5,393 nucleotides of DNA from Collinsella sp. (GCA_019419545.1 DXZT01000013.1:1-5393), one strand, 5' to 3'; counted from the first letter of the stretch, positions 1-5,393 are shown. The notes: generated from the letters alone by a model not told the origin. Numbers and translations: made by a program.

Positions 1-7
1 AAGGGCG

Positions 8-29
8 GAGGCGGGGCATGCCCCGCCTC
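8..29. terminator. Perfect 22-bp GC palindrome, possible terminator of an off-window gene
   Basis: The sequence reads the same on both strands (GAGGCGGGGC, AT centre, then its complement). As RNA it would form a GC-rich stem of about 9 bp with a small loop. Neither side has a real T-run: TTACACC follows on the plus strand and CGCCCTT on the minus strand. It may be the end of a gene lying left of the window or simply an intergenic palindrome. Confidence 0.35.
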
Positions 30-185
30 TTACACCACATCTCTGCGCGCTACCCACAGACCTTTGAGGGTGCGGCGAAAAGGGCTTGTTTTGATTGTTT
101 GGGGCAGGCACGAGGCGCGGAAACGATGTCTGGAGCGACGGAGCGGCCTGGAATTCATCCGTAGAGGTCTTCATTGGCTGCGCCA
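30..185. other. Intergenic stretch without a supportable gene
   Basis: I see no gene here with a convincing ribosome binding site or recognisable product. The only short minus-strand reading frame (30-158, 42 codons) is arginine-rich and lacks a Shine-Dalgarno sequence, so it is not called. No promoter with both boxes was recognised. The stretch is probably the spacer between the convergent or downstream end of the acyltransferase gene and its unseen neighbour. Confidence 0.5.
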
Positions 186-232
186 GGAGTGTCCCTAGGT
201 ACCGGCACATAAGGAACGTCCCTAACTGCCGG
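186..232. repeat. Imperfect palindrome and short direct repeat, REP-like candidate
   Basis: Two related 15-mers, at 191-205 (GTCCCTAGGTACCGG) and 218-232 (GTCCCTAACTGCCGG), match at 12 of 15 positions with a 27-nt offset. The block 186-221 is also an imperfect palindrome centred on CCGG at 202-205. It pairs better on the minus strand, where two mismatches become G-U pairs. It lies immediately beyond the hairpin that ends the acyltransferase gene. This arrangement resembles dispersed intergenic repeats of the REP type, but copy number elsewhere cannot be judged from one window. Confidence 0.4.
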
Positions 233-266
233 AGGGGGCGTCTGCCACGGCAGACGCCCCCTCCGG
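229..266 (-). terminator. Strong hairpin, likely terminator of the acyltransferase gene
   Basis: Two 18-nt arms (229-246 and 249-266) are exactly complementary around a 2-nt centre, so the RNA would form a very stable GC-rich stem with a tiny loop. On the minus strand it begins 23 nt after the acyltransferase stop codon, the expected place for a terminator. The downstream sequence (CAGTTAGGGACGTTCCTT) has only scattered T residues, so it is not a textbook intrinsic terminator. It may act as an RNA 3'-end stabiliser or be part of the adjacent repeat block. Confidence 0.6.
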
Positions 267-289
267 ATGTGGGAAGTTTGCGCTGCAGG

Positions 290-2533
290 TTACTTGTCGG
301 TGCCCAACTTGTGCGGCTTGAGAGCGAGCGCATTGACGAGCGCGTCGGTGGCAGACTTGACGGCTGCCGGCTGCGGATCGTTGACGTGATCCTCGGGGTG
401 TACGGGCAGGTCCTTCTTGACGGCATCGTGGATCAAGTTGAGGTACTCAGTCACGCCAGTGGTCGATAGGTGCGTGCCATCGCCATCGAACAGGTCGTTG
501 CGGTTGGCACTGTATCCGTACCAATCGATAACGCGCACGTTCTTGTAGCGCGTAGCGGCGTTGGCGATGGCCTGGTTGGTAGAGCCAACCCACGGCTGCG
601 GGCTGCGCGTGTTCACAAACACCACAATACGCTTATCTCCTGCATCGGCCATGATGGCGTCGATCTGGTCGTCGGTTACCAAGCCGTTGGTGCCCAGGGC
701 AAAGACCACGATCTTGCCGGCAAGGTTCTGCTGGATATAGCCCTCAAATGTCGCGCGCCCCGCATCAAACTGGCGGCCCTTTTCGGCATCGATATGGCTG
801 TGCGGGAACACGCCGTCAAAGGTGTCTACGGCACGCAGCGACACGGAGTCGCCGATCATAAGCAGATCGTAGGAGCCATCGGGGAAGCCGTCGTTGTCCT
901 TGTCGGTGTCGTCGGCCGCCTGCTGGTCGGTGGGCGCGGTGTTTTTGGCTTCCTTGTTCAGAACTTCGGCGCCCTCGCCGCTCAGCGCAGACGTCTCGGG
1001 CACAAAAATCAGGCCGCCCAGTGTAACGACCAACACGACAGCGCAGGCCGCGCAGACAGGGACGTGCGCGCGAGCCCAGTTGGCGGGCGTGGTGGTGCCA
1101 TTGCGGAGTTCGGCGACGGTGCGGCCGAAGGCGCCCCTCCTAAACGGCGTTTCGATAAAGCGATAGGAGCACTCGGCTACGGCGACCACCAGCAGCACCT
1201 GCAAAATGTACTGCCACCAGGGCGTATCGTTGATGTTGGCGACCGGGTTCATGAGCAACAGCAGAGGATAGTGCCACAGGTAGATGCTGTACGAGCGCTT
1301 GCCAACCCACACGAGCGGCTCGGCGGACAGCGCGCGGGCAACCATTCCCTGGGGCTGCACGCAGGCCGCGATGACCATGAGCGTGAGGATGGAACATAAC
1401 AGCGTGCCGCCGCGATACTGGAACGCGGTGTAGCCGTTGGTGAGCGCGACCATGGCGGCAAGGCCAACCAGACCCACGACGCCCAACACATCGATGGATG
1501 CGGGCGAGGACCAAAAGCGAACGAGGGCGCTCGGCTGTGCCGGAGCGGTCTCGGCTGCTTCGTCGGCCTTCTCGCCAGACTTGCCCTCGGCGTTCTTGCC
1601 GTGCTTGGCGGCGCCAGCCAGGCGATTGAGCCCCAAACGATGTGCGAGACGCACCGGCGCCAGGTCGCGATCGGGGATAAAGGCCATCCAGGCGCCCAGC
1701 AGCAGCGAGAACACGCGGGTGTCGGTGCCGTAGTACACGCGGCTGGGGTCGGCGGCAGGGTTGTAAAGCGCCATCATGGCGAGGGCAGATGCCGCGGCAA
1801 GGCCCAGAACCACGCGGCGCGTGTTGGGCTTGCTCACATGCATGGATACCATGGCAAACAGCAGTGGCGGCCAAATCAGGTAGAACTGTTCCTCGATGGC
1901 AAGCGACCAAAAGTGCGTGAGCGGCGAGGGGTCGCCCAGGGCATTGAAGTACGAGACGTTTTGGGCAATCTGCCACCAGTTGTTGAAGAACAGCAGCGAC
2001 GGTAGGATGTCGGGGCGCATCTTGGTGAGCATCACGTGGTTAAAGATGGTGCACAGCGCGCAGGTCACGAACACTACCGTTACCACGGCAGGGACCAGGC
2101 GACGGATGCGGCGAATCCAGAAGCTCTTAAGGTCGATGCGGCCGGTCCTAGCGACTTCGTTGAGCAGCAAGCGCGTGATCAGATAGCCCGAAAGCACAAA
2201 GAAGATCGTGACGCCGAGCAGGCCGCCCTGAGCCCACGTGAGGTCGAGGTGATAGAGCACCACCGCGACGACGGCGAGCGTACGCAGACCGTCGAGCGCA
2301 GGAATGTAACGAGATTTGGGGCGAGCGGTCGCCTGCTGGTCGGTAGCGGACGAGCGTGTGGCGCCGGTGTTGGTCTTGGCTGCATAGGCACCCTTGTTGG
2401 TGGGCGTTCGATGCGGGCTCGGGCCGCGTCGCGACTCGCCGGTGCGGCGGTCGGCGTGCGGGCGTTCGTGCGGCGCCTGGTTATCAGGCGCGCGGCGCGG
2501 GCCGCGTGGGCTCGATTGTGGGAATTGCTCCAT
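290..2533 (-). CDS. OatA-like membrane O-acyltransferase (acyltransferase-3 plus SGNH domain)
   Basis: Predicted integral membrane enzyme that moves acyl (probably acetyl) groups across the membrane and places them on peptidoglycan or another surface glycan. Residues 1-75 are a basic, Pro/Thr-rich cytosolic tail. The acyltransferase-3 domain spans about 76-470. It has LDGLR (80-84), YH (94-95), FFVLSGYLIT (111-120), RRIRRLVP (141-148), THFWSLAIEEQFY (206-218) and ETPFRR (461-466), with roughly ten hydrophobic segments. A further membrane segment (about 491-511) leads to an outside SGNH domain with GDSVS (561-565), GTNG (614-617) and DGTH (685-688). Ser563, Asp685 and His688 are the likely catalytic triad. 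This order matches OatA-type peptidoglycan O-acetyltransferases; the true acceptor is unknown. Oddities are a charged Ala/Lys/Glu-rich loop (about 305-335) and a calcium-loop-like DxDxDGxxD motif (544-552). The start has only a weak upstream GGATGA. The next in-frame Met lies well inside the membrane domain, which supports this start. Long frames on the opposite strand are shadows of its high GC. Confidence 0.93.
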   Translation of the reverse strand: MEQFPQSSPRGPRRAPDNQAPHERPHADRRTGESRRGPSPHRTPTNKGAYAAKTNTGATRSSATDQQATARPKSRYIPALDGLRTLAVVAVVLYHLDLTWAQGGLLGVTIFFVLSGYLITRLLLNEVARTGRIDLKSFWIRRIRRLVPAVVTVVFVTCALCTIFNHVMLTKMRPDILPSLLFFNNWWQIAQNVSYFNALGDPSPLTHFWSLAIEEQFYLIWPPLLFAMVSMHVSKPNTRRVVLGLAAASALAMMALYNPAADPSRVYYGTDTRVFSLLLGAWMAFIPDRDLAPVRLAHRLGLNRLAGAAKHGKNAEGKSGEKADEAAETAPAQPSALVRFWSSPASIDVLGVVGLVGLAAMVALTNGYTAFQYRGGTLLCSILTLMVIAACVQPQGMVARALSAEPLVWVGKRSYSIYLWHYPLLLLMNPVANINDTPWWQYILQVLLVVAVAECSYRFIETPFRRGAFGRTVAELRNGTTTPANWARAHVPVCAACAVVLVVTLGGLIFVPETSALSGEGAEVLNKEAKNTAPTDQQAADDTDKDNDGFPDGSYDLLMIGDSVSLRAVDTFDGVFPHSHIDAEKGRQFDAGRATFEGYIQQNLAGKIVVFALGTNGLVTDDQIDAIMADAGDKRIVVFVNTRSPQPWVGSTNQAIANAATRYKNVRVIDWYGYSANRNDLFDGDGTHLSTTGVTEYLNLIHDAVKKDLPVHPEDHVNDPQPAAVKSATDALVNALALKPHKLGTDK

Positions 2534-2572
2534 AAAACATCATCCAATGACGAGAATAATCAGCACATATTC

Positions 2573-2578
2573 ATTGTA
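2573..2578 (-). promoter_or_regulatory. Candidate -10 box for the acyltransferase gene
   Basis: On the minus strand the hexamer TACAAT matches the TATAAT consensus at five of six positions. It would start transcription near 2566 and give a leader of about 33 nt before the start codon at 2533. No good -35 hexamer lies 16-18 bp upstream (AAGCAT at the 17-bp spacing), so the call rests on the -10 box and its position alone. Confidence 0.35.
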
Positions 2579-2626
2579 GCTGCCTGCTCCTGTGAATGCT
2601 TGCTGCTGGCGCAACCTCAAGGGCGC

Positions 2627-2644
2627 GTTCACATCAAAGTGAAC
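2627..2644. promoter_or_regulatory. Candidate operator: inverted repeat GTTCAC-N6-GTGAAC
   Basis: Two perfectly complementary 6-bp half-sites separated by 6 bp overlap the -35 box and spacer of the predicted ribokinase promoter. This is the usual position for a repressor that blocks RNA polymerase. It sits in the divergent region, so it could also affect the acyltransferase gene. No regulator gene is in the window, so the binding protein (LacI-, GntR- or DeoR-type would be normal for ribose or nucleoside genes) is unknown. Confidence 0.45.
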
Positions 2645-2656
2645 TAAAGTTATAGG
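2628..2656 (+). promoter_or_regulatory. Predicted promoter of the ribokinase-nucleoside hydrolase operon
   Basis: TTCACA (2628-2633) matches the -35 consensus TTGACA at five of six positions. It is followed by a 17-bp spacer and TATAGG (2651-2656), which matches TATAAT at four of six. Transcription would start near 2663, leaving a leader of about 57 nt. A small perfect hairpin, GTGCG-AGAG-CGCAC (2658-2671), would lie at or across the transcript start. Confidence 0.5.
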
Positions 2657-2708
2657 GGTGCGAGAGCGCACGATCTACGGCCGACGGTGGGCATAAGGCC
2701 CGCAGATG

Positions 2709-2714
2709 AGGAGG
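2709..2714 (+). promoter_or_regulatory. rbsK: Ribosome binding site that fixes the ribokinase start
   Basis: A perfect AGGAGG lies 5 nt before ATG 2720. It selects this start over the in-frame GTG at 2687, which would add 11 residues and has no comparable site upstream. Confidence 0.85.
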
Positions 2715-2719
2715 TTTCC

Positions 2720-3682
2720 ATGGCAGATCGCGGCATCGTTGCGGTGTTCGGCCGCATGAACATGGACCTTTCGGTGGCGTGCGAGCGCATGCCGCGCGCG
2801 GGCGAGACAGTCGGTGGCAGCGATTTTATCACCAATGCTGGTGGCAAGGGCGCTAACCAGGCCGTCGCCGCCGCGCGCATGGGCGCGCGCACGTGCATGA
2901 TTGGCGCGGTCGGGCGCGATGCGTTTGGCGATGCGCTGGTGGCGGGACTTCGGGATGCCGGCGTGGGCGTTGAGTTCGTGGCGCGGCGCGACGACGTGGA
3001 GACGGGCACGGCGACCATCATCCGCTGCGAGAGCGATAATCGCATCGTGCTGACGCCGGGCGCCAACCATGCGCTTACGGGCGATGATGTGGCCTGTGCG
3101 CTGCGCTATCTGGTGGCCGATGAGCTTGATCGCGATGTCTGCGGGCCCGCCCCCGCGGCCGGCAGCGTCTTTATCGCCCAGGGCGAATGCGACCTGATGG
3201 CGACGGCCGCGGCGCTCTCTTGCGCTCACAGGCTGGGGTTCTATACGGTCTTTAACCCCGCGCCGGCCTGCGCCCTGCCGGCGGGTGCGTGGCCCTCAGT
3301 CGACCTGGTCTGCCCCAACGAGACCGAATGCCAGGCGCTGACGGGCATTCTGCCCGCAGATGACGCGAGTTGTGTCGCGGCGCTCAATGCCCTGCTCGCC
3401 AAGGGTGCCGGAGCTGCGGTCATCACGCTGGGCGGCGCCGGTTCGGTTACGCTTGGTGATGACGGCGAGCTGCTGCGCATGCCGGCGCTTTCGAGCTCGG
3501 TGGTCGACACCACGGCGGCCGGCGATACGTTTATCGGCGCGTTGGCGGCGGCTCGCCTAGAGGGTTTGCCGCTCTTTGAGTGCATGGCCGCGGGCGCTCG
3601 CGCCTCGGCGGTGACGGTGTCGCGCCTGGGCGCTCAGCAATCGATTCCCACGCGCGCCGAAGTTGAACATTGGTTTGGTTAA
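2720..3682 (+). CDS. rbsK: Ribokinase (PfkB family)
   Basis: Cytosolic sugar kinase that converts D-ribose and ATP to ribose 5-phosphate. The 320-residue length is close to the roughly 309 of E. coli RbsK. The N-terminal substrate-binding region has GRMNMDL (11-17) and the PfkB signature GGKGANQA (41-48). NPAPA (179-183) and NETE (200-203) match typical ribokinase segments. The C-terminal nucleotide-binding signature DTTAAGDTF (263-271) supplies the likely catalytic base Asp269. The ending GAQQSIPTR (304-312) also resembles ribokinases. Related PfkB sugar or nucleoside kinases are possible, but this combination of motifs points to ribose. It is first in a likely operon: the nucleoside hydrolase begins 30 nt after its stop, and that enzyme would supply free ribose. 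No ribose transporter genes are visible in the window. Confidence 0.9.
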   Translation: MADRGIVAVFGRMNMDLSVACERMPRAGETVGGSDFITNAGGKGANQAVAAARMGARTCMIGAVGRDAFGDALVAGLRDAGVGVEFVARRDDVETGTATIIRCESDNRIVLTPGANHALTGDDVACALRYLVADELDRDVCGPAPAAGSVFIAQGECDLMATAAALSCAHRLGFYTVFNPAPACALPAGAWPSVDLVCPNETECQALTGILPADDASCVAALNALLAKGAGAAVITLGGAGSVTLGDDGELLRMPALSSSVVDTTAAGDTFIGALAAARLEGLPLFECMAAGARASAVTVSRLGAQQSIPTRAEVEHWFG

Positions 3683-3712
3683 ACGATAAAGACGGAGAAG
3701 CGGAGTAGAACA

Positions 3713-4687
3713 ATGGCAACCAAGAAGCTGATCCTTGATCTGGATATGGGCGTGGACGATGCGATGGCGCTGGCCTATGCCATCGCGAGCCCCGAGGTGG
3801 AGCTCGTGGGCATCACCACGTGCTTTGGCAATGTGCTCGTCGAGCAATCGGCGCACAACTGCCTGGCGGTGCTCGACCTGTTGGGTCGTCCCGAGGTGCC
3901 GGTGTACCTGGGCGCCGATCGTCCCATTAAGGCGACTGAGCCCTATACGCCGCCGGCGTCCACCACGCTCATTCACGGCAAGAACGGCATTGGCGGGGCG
4001 AGCGTGCCCGCATCGCCGTACGAGCCGGTGGGCGCGACCTCGGCCGACGGCAACGCGGCGGTCGATTATCTGATCGATGCCGCGCGCACCTATGGCCCCG
4101 ATCTGATCTACGTCGCGACCGGCCCGCTCTCCAACCTGGCCCTTGCCCTGGAGCGCGATGCGGCGGCGATGATGTCTATCGGTCGCGTGGTTGTGATGGG
4201 CGGTGCGCTTACCGTGCCCGGAAACGTGAGCGCGGGCGCCGAGGCCAACATGGCAAGTGATCCCGAGGCGGCCGATGCCGTGCTGCGCTCGGGCCGCAAG
4301 CTCACCATGGTGGGCTTGGACGTGACGCATCGCGTGGTGCTTACGCGCCGCGACATTGCCGGCTGGACGGGCTCGGGCACCATGGCGGGCTGCGCATTTG
4401 CGAGCATGGTCGAGCACTACATCGGTTCGTACGAGATGAACGCTCCCTACCTGGGCGGTTGTGCGCTGCACGACCCCCTGGCCGTTGCCGTGGCGATTGA
4501 CCCCACGCTCGTGGGCGCGCTCGGCTGCAATCTGCGCGTTGACCTGCTGGGCGAGTACCGCGGTCGCACCATCTGCGACGAGCACCGCCTGTCCGATCCC
4601 GACAAGAGTGCGCTTGTGGCGCTGACCGTGGATGCCCCGCGCTTTCTGTCCGAGTTCAAGGCACGCATGGCCCGTGTCCTGGGCTAA
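3713..4687 (+). CDS. Nucleoside hydrolase (inosine-uridine preferring family)
   Basis: Predicted calcium-dependent N-ribohydrolase splitting nucleosides into ribose and a free base. It has 324 residues, normal for the family, and no signal peptide, so it is probably cytosolic. The N-terminal metal site reads DLDMGVDDA (9-17). Asp11, Asp15 and Asp16 align with the Asp10, Asp14 and Asp15 positions of the Crithidia enzyme, but Pro of the usual DTDPG is replaced by Met12. HGKNGIGG (88-95), ATGPLSNLA (135-143), MGGA (162-165), AEANMASDPEAA (176-187) and the C-terminal GGCALHDPLA (248-257) follow. Thr136 and Asp254 are the likely remaining calcium ligands, and His253 the likely leaving-group acid. 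Base preference (purine, pyrimidine or both) cannot be told from motifs. GGAG at 3702-3705, 7 nt before the ATG, supports the start. Pairing with ribokinase fits nucleoside salvage. Confidence 0.9.
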   Translation: MATKKLILDLDMGVDDAMALAYAIASPEVELVGITTCFGNVLVEQSAHNCLAVLDLLGRPEVPVYLGADRPIKATEPYTPPASTTLIHGKNGIGGASVPASPYEPVGATSADGNAAVDYLIDAARTYGPDLIYVATGPLSNLALALERDAAAMMSIGRVVVMGGALTVPGNVSAGAEANMASDPEAADAVLRSGRKLTMVGLDVTHRVVLTRRDIAGWTGSGTMAGCAFASMVEHYIGSYEMNAPYLGGCALHDPLAVAVAIDPTLVGALGCNLRVDLLGEYRGRTICDEHRLSDPDKSALVALTVDAPRFLSEFKARMARVLG

Positions 4688-4698
4688 GTTGTCTTTTT
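4668..4698 (+). terminator. Weak candidate terminator overlapping the nucleoside hydrolase stop
   Basis: GGCCC/GGGCT can pair (about 6 bp including one G-U and the terminal T-A, 4668-4673 with 4681-4686) around a 7-nt loop. A T-rich stretch (4689-4698) follows. The stem is short and overlaps the stop codon, so termination may be partial and some transcripts may run on toward luxS. Confidence 0.3.
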
Positions 4699-4725
4699 GG
4701 ACGGGGCTTTTTTGACTGGTATGAT
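4697..4725 (+). promoter_or_regulatory. luxS: Predicted luxS promoter with extended -10
   Basis: TATGAT (4720-4725) matches the -10 consensus at five of six positions and is preceded by TGG, an extended -10 (TGn) element. At 17-bp spacing lies TTGGAC (4697-4702), a partial -35. Transcription would start near 4732, giving a leader of about 58 nt. Most of the promoter lies inside the hairpin-forming sequence 4699-4763. Confidence 0.5.
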
Positions 4726-4763
4726 TGGTGCGACCATTCGAACCAGCTAAAAGAGCCCCGTCC
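4699..4763. repeat. Long imperfect hairpin between the nucleoside hydrolase and luxS genes
   Basis: GGACGGGGCT (4699-4708) pairs exactly with AGCCCCGTCC (4754-4763). The pairing runs on through T-run/A-run positions 4709-4713 with 4749-4753, then CTGGT (4716-4720) with ACCAG (4742-4746), then further short pairs toward a small loop near 4730-4732. T residues lie on the inner side of the 5' arm and A residues on the inner side of the 3' arm, with no T-run outside. It is therefore not an ordinary terminator. An upstream transcript would carry the whole hairpin, while one starting at the predicted luxS promoter would lack the 5' arm. Confidence 0.6.
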
Positions 4764-4789
4764 CAAATTGACTACCGAGAGGAACTGCC

Positions 4790-5278
4790 ATGGAGCGCAT
4801 CGCGAGTTTTTCCGTTGACCATCTGCTGCTTGAGCCCGGCGTGTATGTGAGCCGCATCGACCGCGATCCGGCGACCGGTGCCGCCGTCACCACCTTTGAT
4901 CTGCGCCTGACCACGCCCAACAAGGAGCCGGTCATGAACACGGCGGAGTGTCACACCATCGAGCATCTGGGTGCCACGTTCCTCCGCAATCATGCCGAGT
5001 GGTCGAGCCGCATTGTCTACTTTGGCCCCATGGGTTGCCGCACGGGCTTTTACCTCGTCGTGTTTGGCGAGGTGACGAGTGAGGAGATCCTGCCGCTCGT
5101 GCGTGAGCTGTTCGAGTTTGTTGCCGGCTTTGAGGGCGATGTCCCCGGTGCTGCTCCCGAGGAGTGCGGTAACTATCTGGACCAGAACCTTCCCATGGCT
5201 AACTGGCTCGCGCGCCGTTACCTCGACCGTGACCTGGCCGATATCGACGAGAAGCACCTGCATTATCAGCAGGCGTAA
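4790..5278 (+). CDS. luxS: S-ribosylhomocysteine lyase LuxS (AI-2 synthase)
   Basis: Cytosolic metalloenzyme of the activated methyl cycle. It cleaves S-ribosylhomocysteine into homocysteine and 4,5-dihydroxy-2,3-pentanedione, which rearranges into the AI-2 signal. The 162 residues match the family (about 157 in B. subtilis). The motif HTIEH (55-59) gives metal ligands His55 and His59 and the catalytic Glu58. MGCRTGFY (81-88) carries the catalytic Cys83, and EECGNY (124-129) carries the third ligand Cys126. SVDHLLLEPGVYVSR (8-22) matches the substrate-binding N-terminus. No key residue is missing. An AGAGGA site about 6 nt before the ATG supports the start. It follows the salvage genes by 102 nt but has its own likely promoter and terminator, so it is probably a single-gene unit with possible read-through. 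No mtnN/pfs gene, which makes its substrate, is present in the window. Confidence 0.97.
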   Translation: MERIASFSVDHLLLEPGVYVSRIDRDPATGAAVTTFDLRLTTPNKEPVMNTAECHTIEHLGATFLRNHAEWSSRIVYFGPMGCRTGFYLVVFGEVTSEEILPLVRELFEFVAGFEGDVPGAAPEECGNYLDQNLPMANWLARRYLDRDLADIDEKHLHYQQA

Positions 5279-5306
5279 GGGCTTTATCGTCCAAAACGCG
5301 CGCATT

Positions 5307-5338
5307 AGGCGCCTTCGCTTGTGCGGGGGCGCCTTTTT
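5307..5338 (+). terminator. Rho-independent terminator of luxS
   Basis: AGGCGCC (5307-5313) pairs with GGCGCCT (5328-5334). The stem continues through two U-G pairs and CGC/GCG to a TTGT loop. A run of five T residues (5334-5338) follows directly. It starts 29 nt after the luxS stop codon. Confidence 0.88.
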
Positions 5339-5361
5339 GTTAAAGGCTTTAGCCTGTGCGG

Positions 5362-5376
5362 GGCGCGCAGCGCGCC
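5362..5376. repeat. Short GC palindrome after luxS
   Basis: GGCGCGC and GCGCGCC flank a single A, and flanking TGCG/CGCA (about 5357-5379) can extend the pairing with a bulge. There is no T-run on either side, so it is not a clear terminator. It may be an intergenic repeat or part of a neighbour's 3' end beyond the window. Confidence 0.4.
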
Positions 5377-5393
5377 GCATCAGAAACCACCCG

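Noticed and set aside
30..158. A 42-codon minus-strand reading frame ending directly before the palindrome at 8-29
   Set aside because: It is very arginine-rich, has no Shine-Dalgarno site and resembles no family I recognise. The neat stop-then-hairpin layout is suggestive but not enough.
470..1399. Long plus-strand open frame (309 codons) opposite the acyltransferase gene
   Set aside because: It lies entirely inside a gene with clear family motifs. Its translation has no recognisable domain, and GC-rich codon use explains the open antisense frame.
2687..2719. Upstream GTG start for ribokinase adding 11 residues
   Set aside because: The perfect AGGAGG at 2709-2714 is correctly spaced for ATG 2720, and ribokinases normally begin a few residues before the GxxNxD segment.
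3557..4585. Long minus-strand open frame (342 codons) opposite the nucleoside hydrolase gene
   Set aside because: It is the antisense shadow of a gene with intact catalytic motifs. The translation is His/Arg/Gly/Ala-rich and unlike a folded protein.
4733..4746. Minus-strand GGTTCGAAT resembling a tRNA T-loop
   Set aside because: No acceptor, D-arm or anticodon arm can be built around it. The match is explained by the hairpin's own pairing.
4699..4789. Possible SAM/SAH riboswitch before luxS
   Set aside because: I could not find the conserved core of known SAM or SAH riboswitches. Only a simple long hairpin is visible, and the likely transcript start falls inside it.
4772..5380. Minus-strand open frame (202 codons) over luxS
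   Set aside because: It covers the whole of an intact luxS and its terminator, and has no recognisable motif.

Overview
The window reads as ordinary chromosome from a high-GC bacterium. Codons are strongly G/C-ending, and start codons are preceded by clear GGAG/AGGAGG ribosome binding sites. The gene content is a surface O-acetyltransferase, nucleoside/ribose salvage and luxS. My best guess is an anaerobic gut actinobacterium of the Coriobacteriia (Collinsella-like). This rests on overall flavour and gene content, not on a marker gene, so the taxonomic call is tentative.

Layout. Positions 1-289 hold no gene I can defend. They contain a perfect GC palindrome (8-29), an imperfect repeat/palindrome block (186-232) and a very strong hairpin (229-266), the last being the likely terminator of the first gene. 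Positions 290-2533 (minus strand) encode a 747-residue membrane acyltransferase-3 protein with a C-terminal SGNH esterase-like domain, the OatA-like architecture. A divergent intergenic region (2534-2719) carries a candidate minus-strand -10 box for that gene. It also carries a plus-strand promoter overlapped by an inverted repeat that looks like an operator. Positions 2720-3682 and 3713-4687 (plus strand, 30-nt gap) form a likely two-gene operon of ribokinase and a nucleoside hydrolase. A 102-nt gap follows. It holds a weak terminator candidate and a long imperfect hairpin (4699-4763) with a good extended -10 promoter inside it. Positions 4790-5278 encode LuxS, followed by a convincing rho-independent terminator (5307-5338) and a short GC palindrome.

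How the genes fit together. The nucleoside hydrolase should release free ribose and a base from nucleosides. Ribokinase would then phosphorylate the ribose to ribose 5-phosphate for the pentose phosphate pathway or PRPP synthesis. LuxS cleaves S-ribosylhomocysteine to homocysteine and DPD, the AI-2 precursor, in the activated methyl cycle. It lies beside the salvage genes but appears to have its own promoter, so any functional link is only a hypothesis. The acyltransferase is divergently transcribed and probably acts independently on peptidoglycan or another surface glycan.

I found no phage, insertion sequence, CRISPR array, tRNA or rRNA, and no clear sign of an undescribed multi-gene system. 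The most interesting items are the promoter-containing hairpin before luxS, the calcium-loop-like motif in the acyltransferase linker, the palindromic operator candidate, and the repeat block beyond the acyltransferase.
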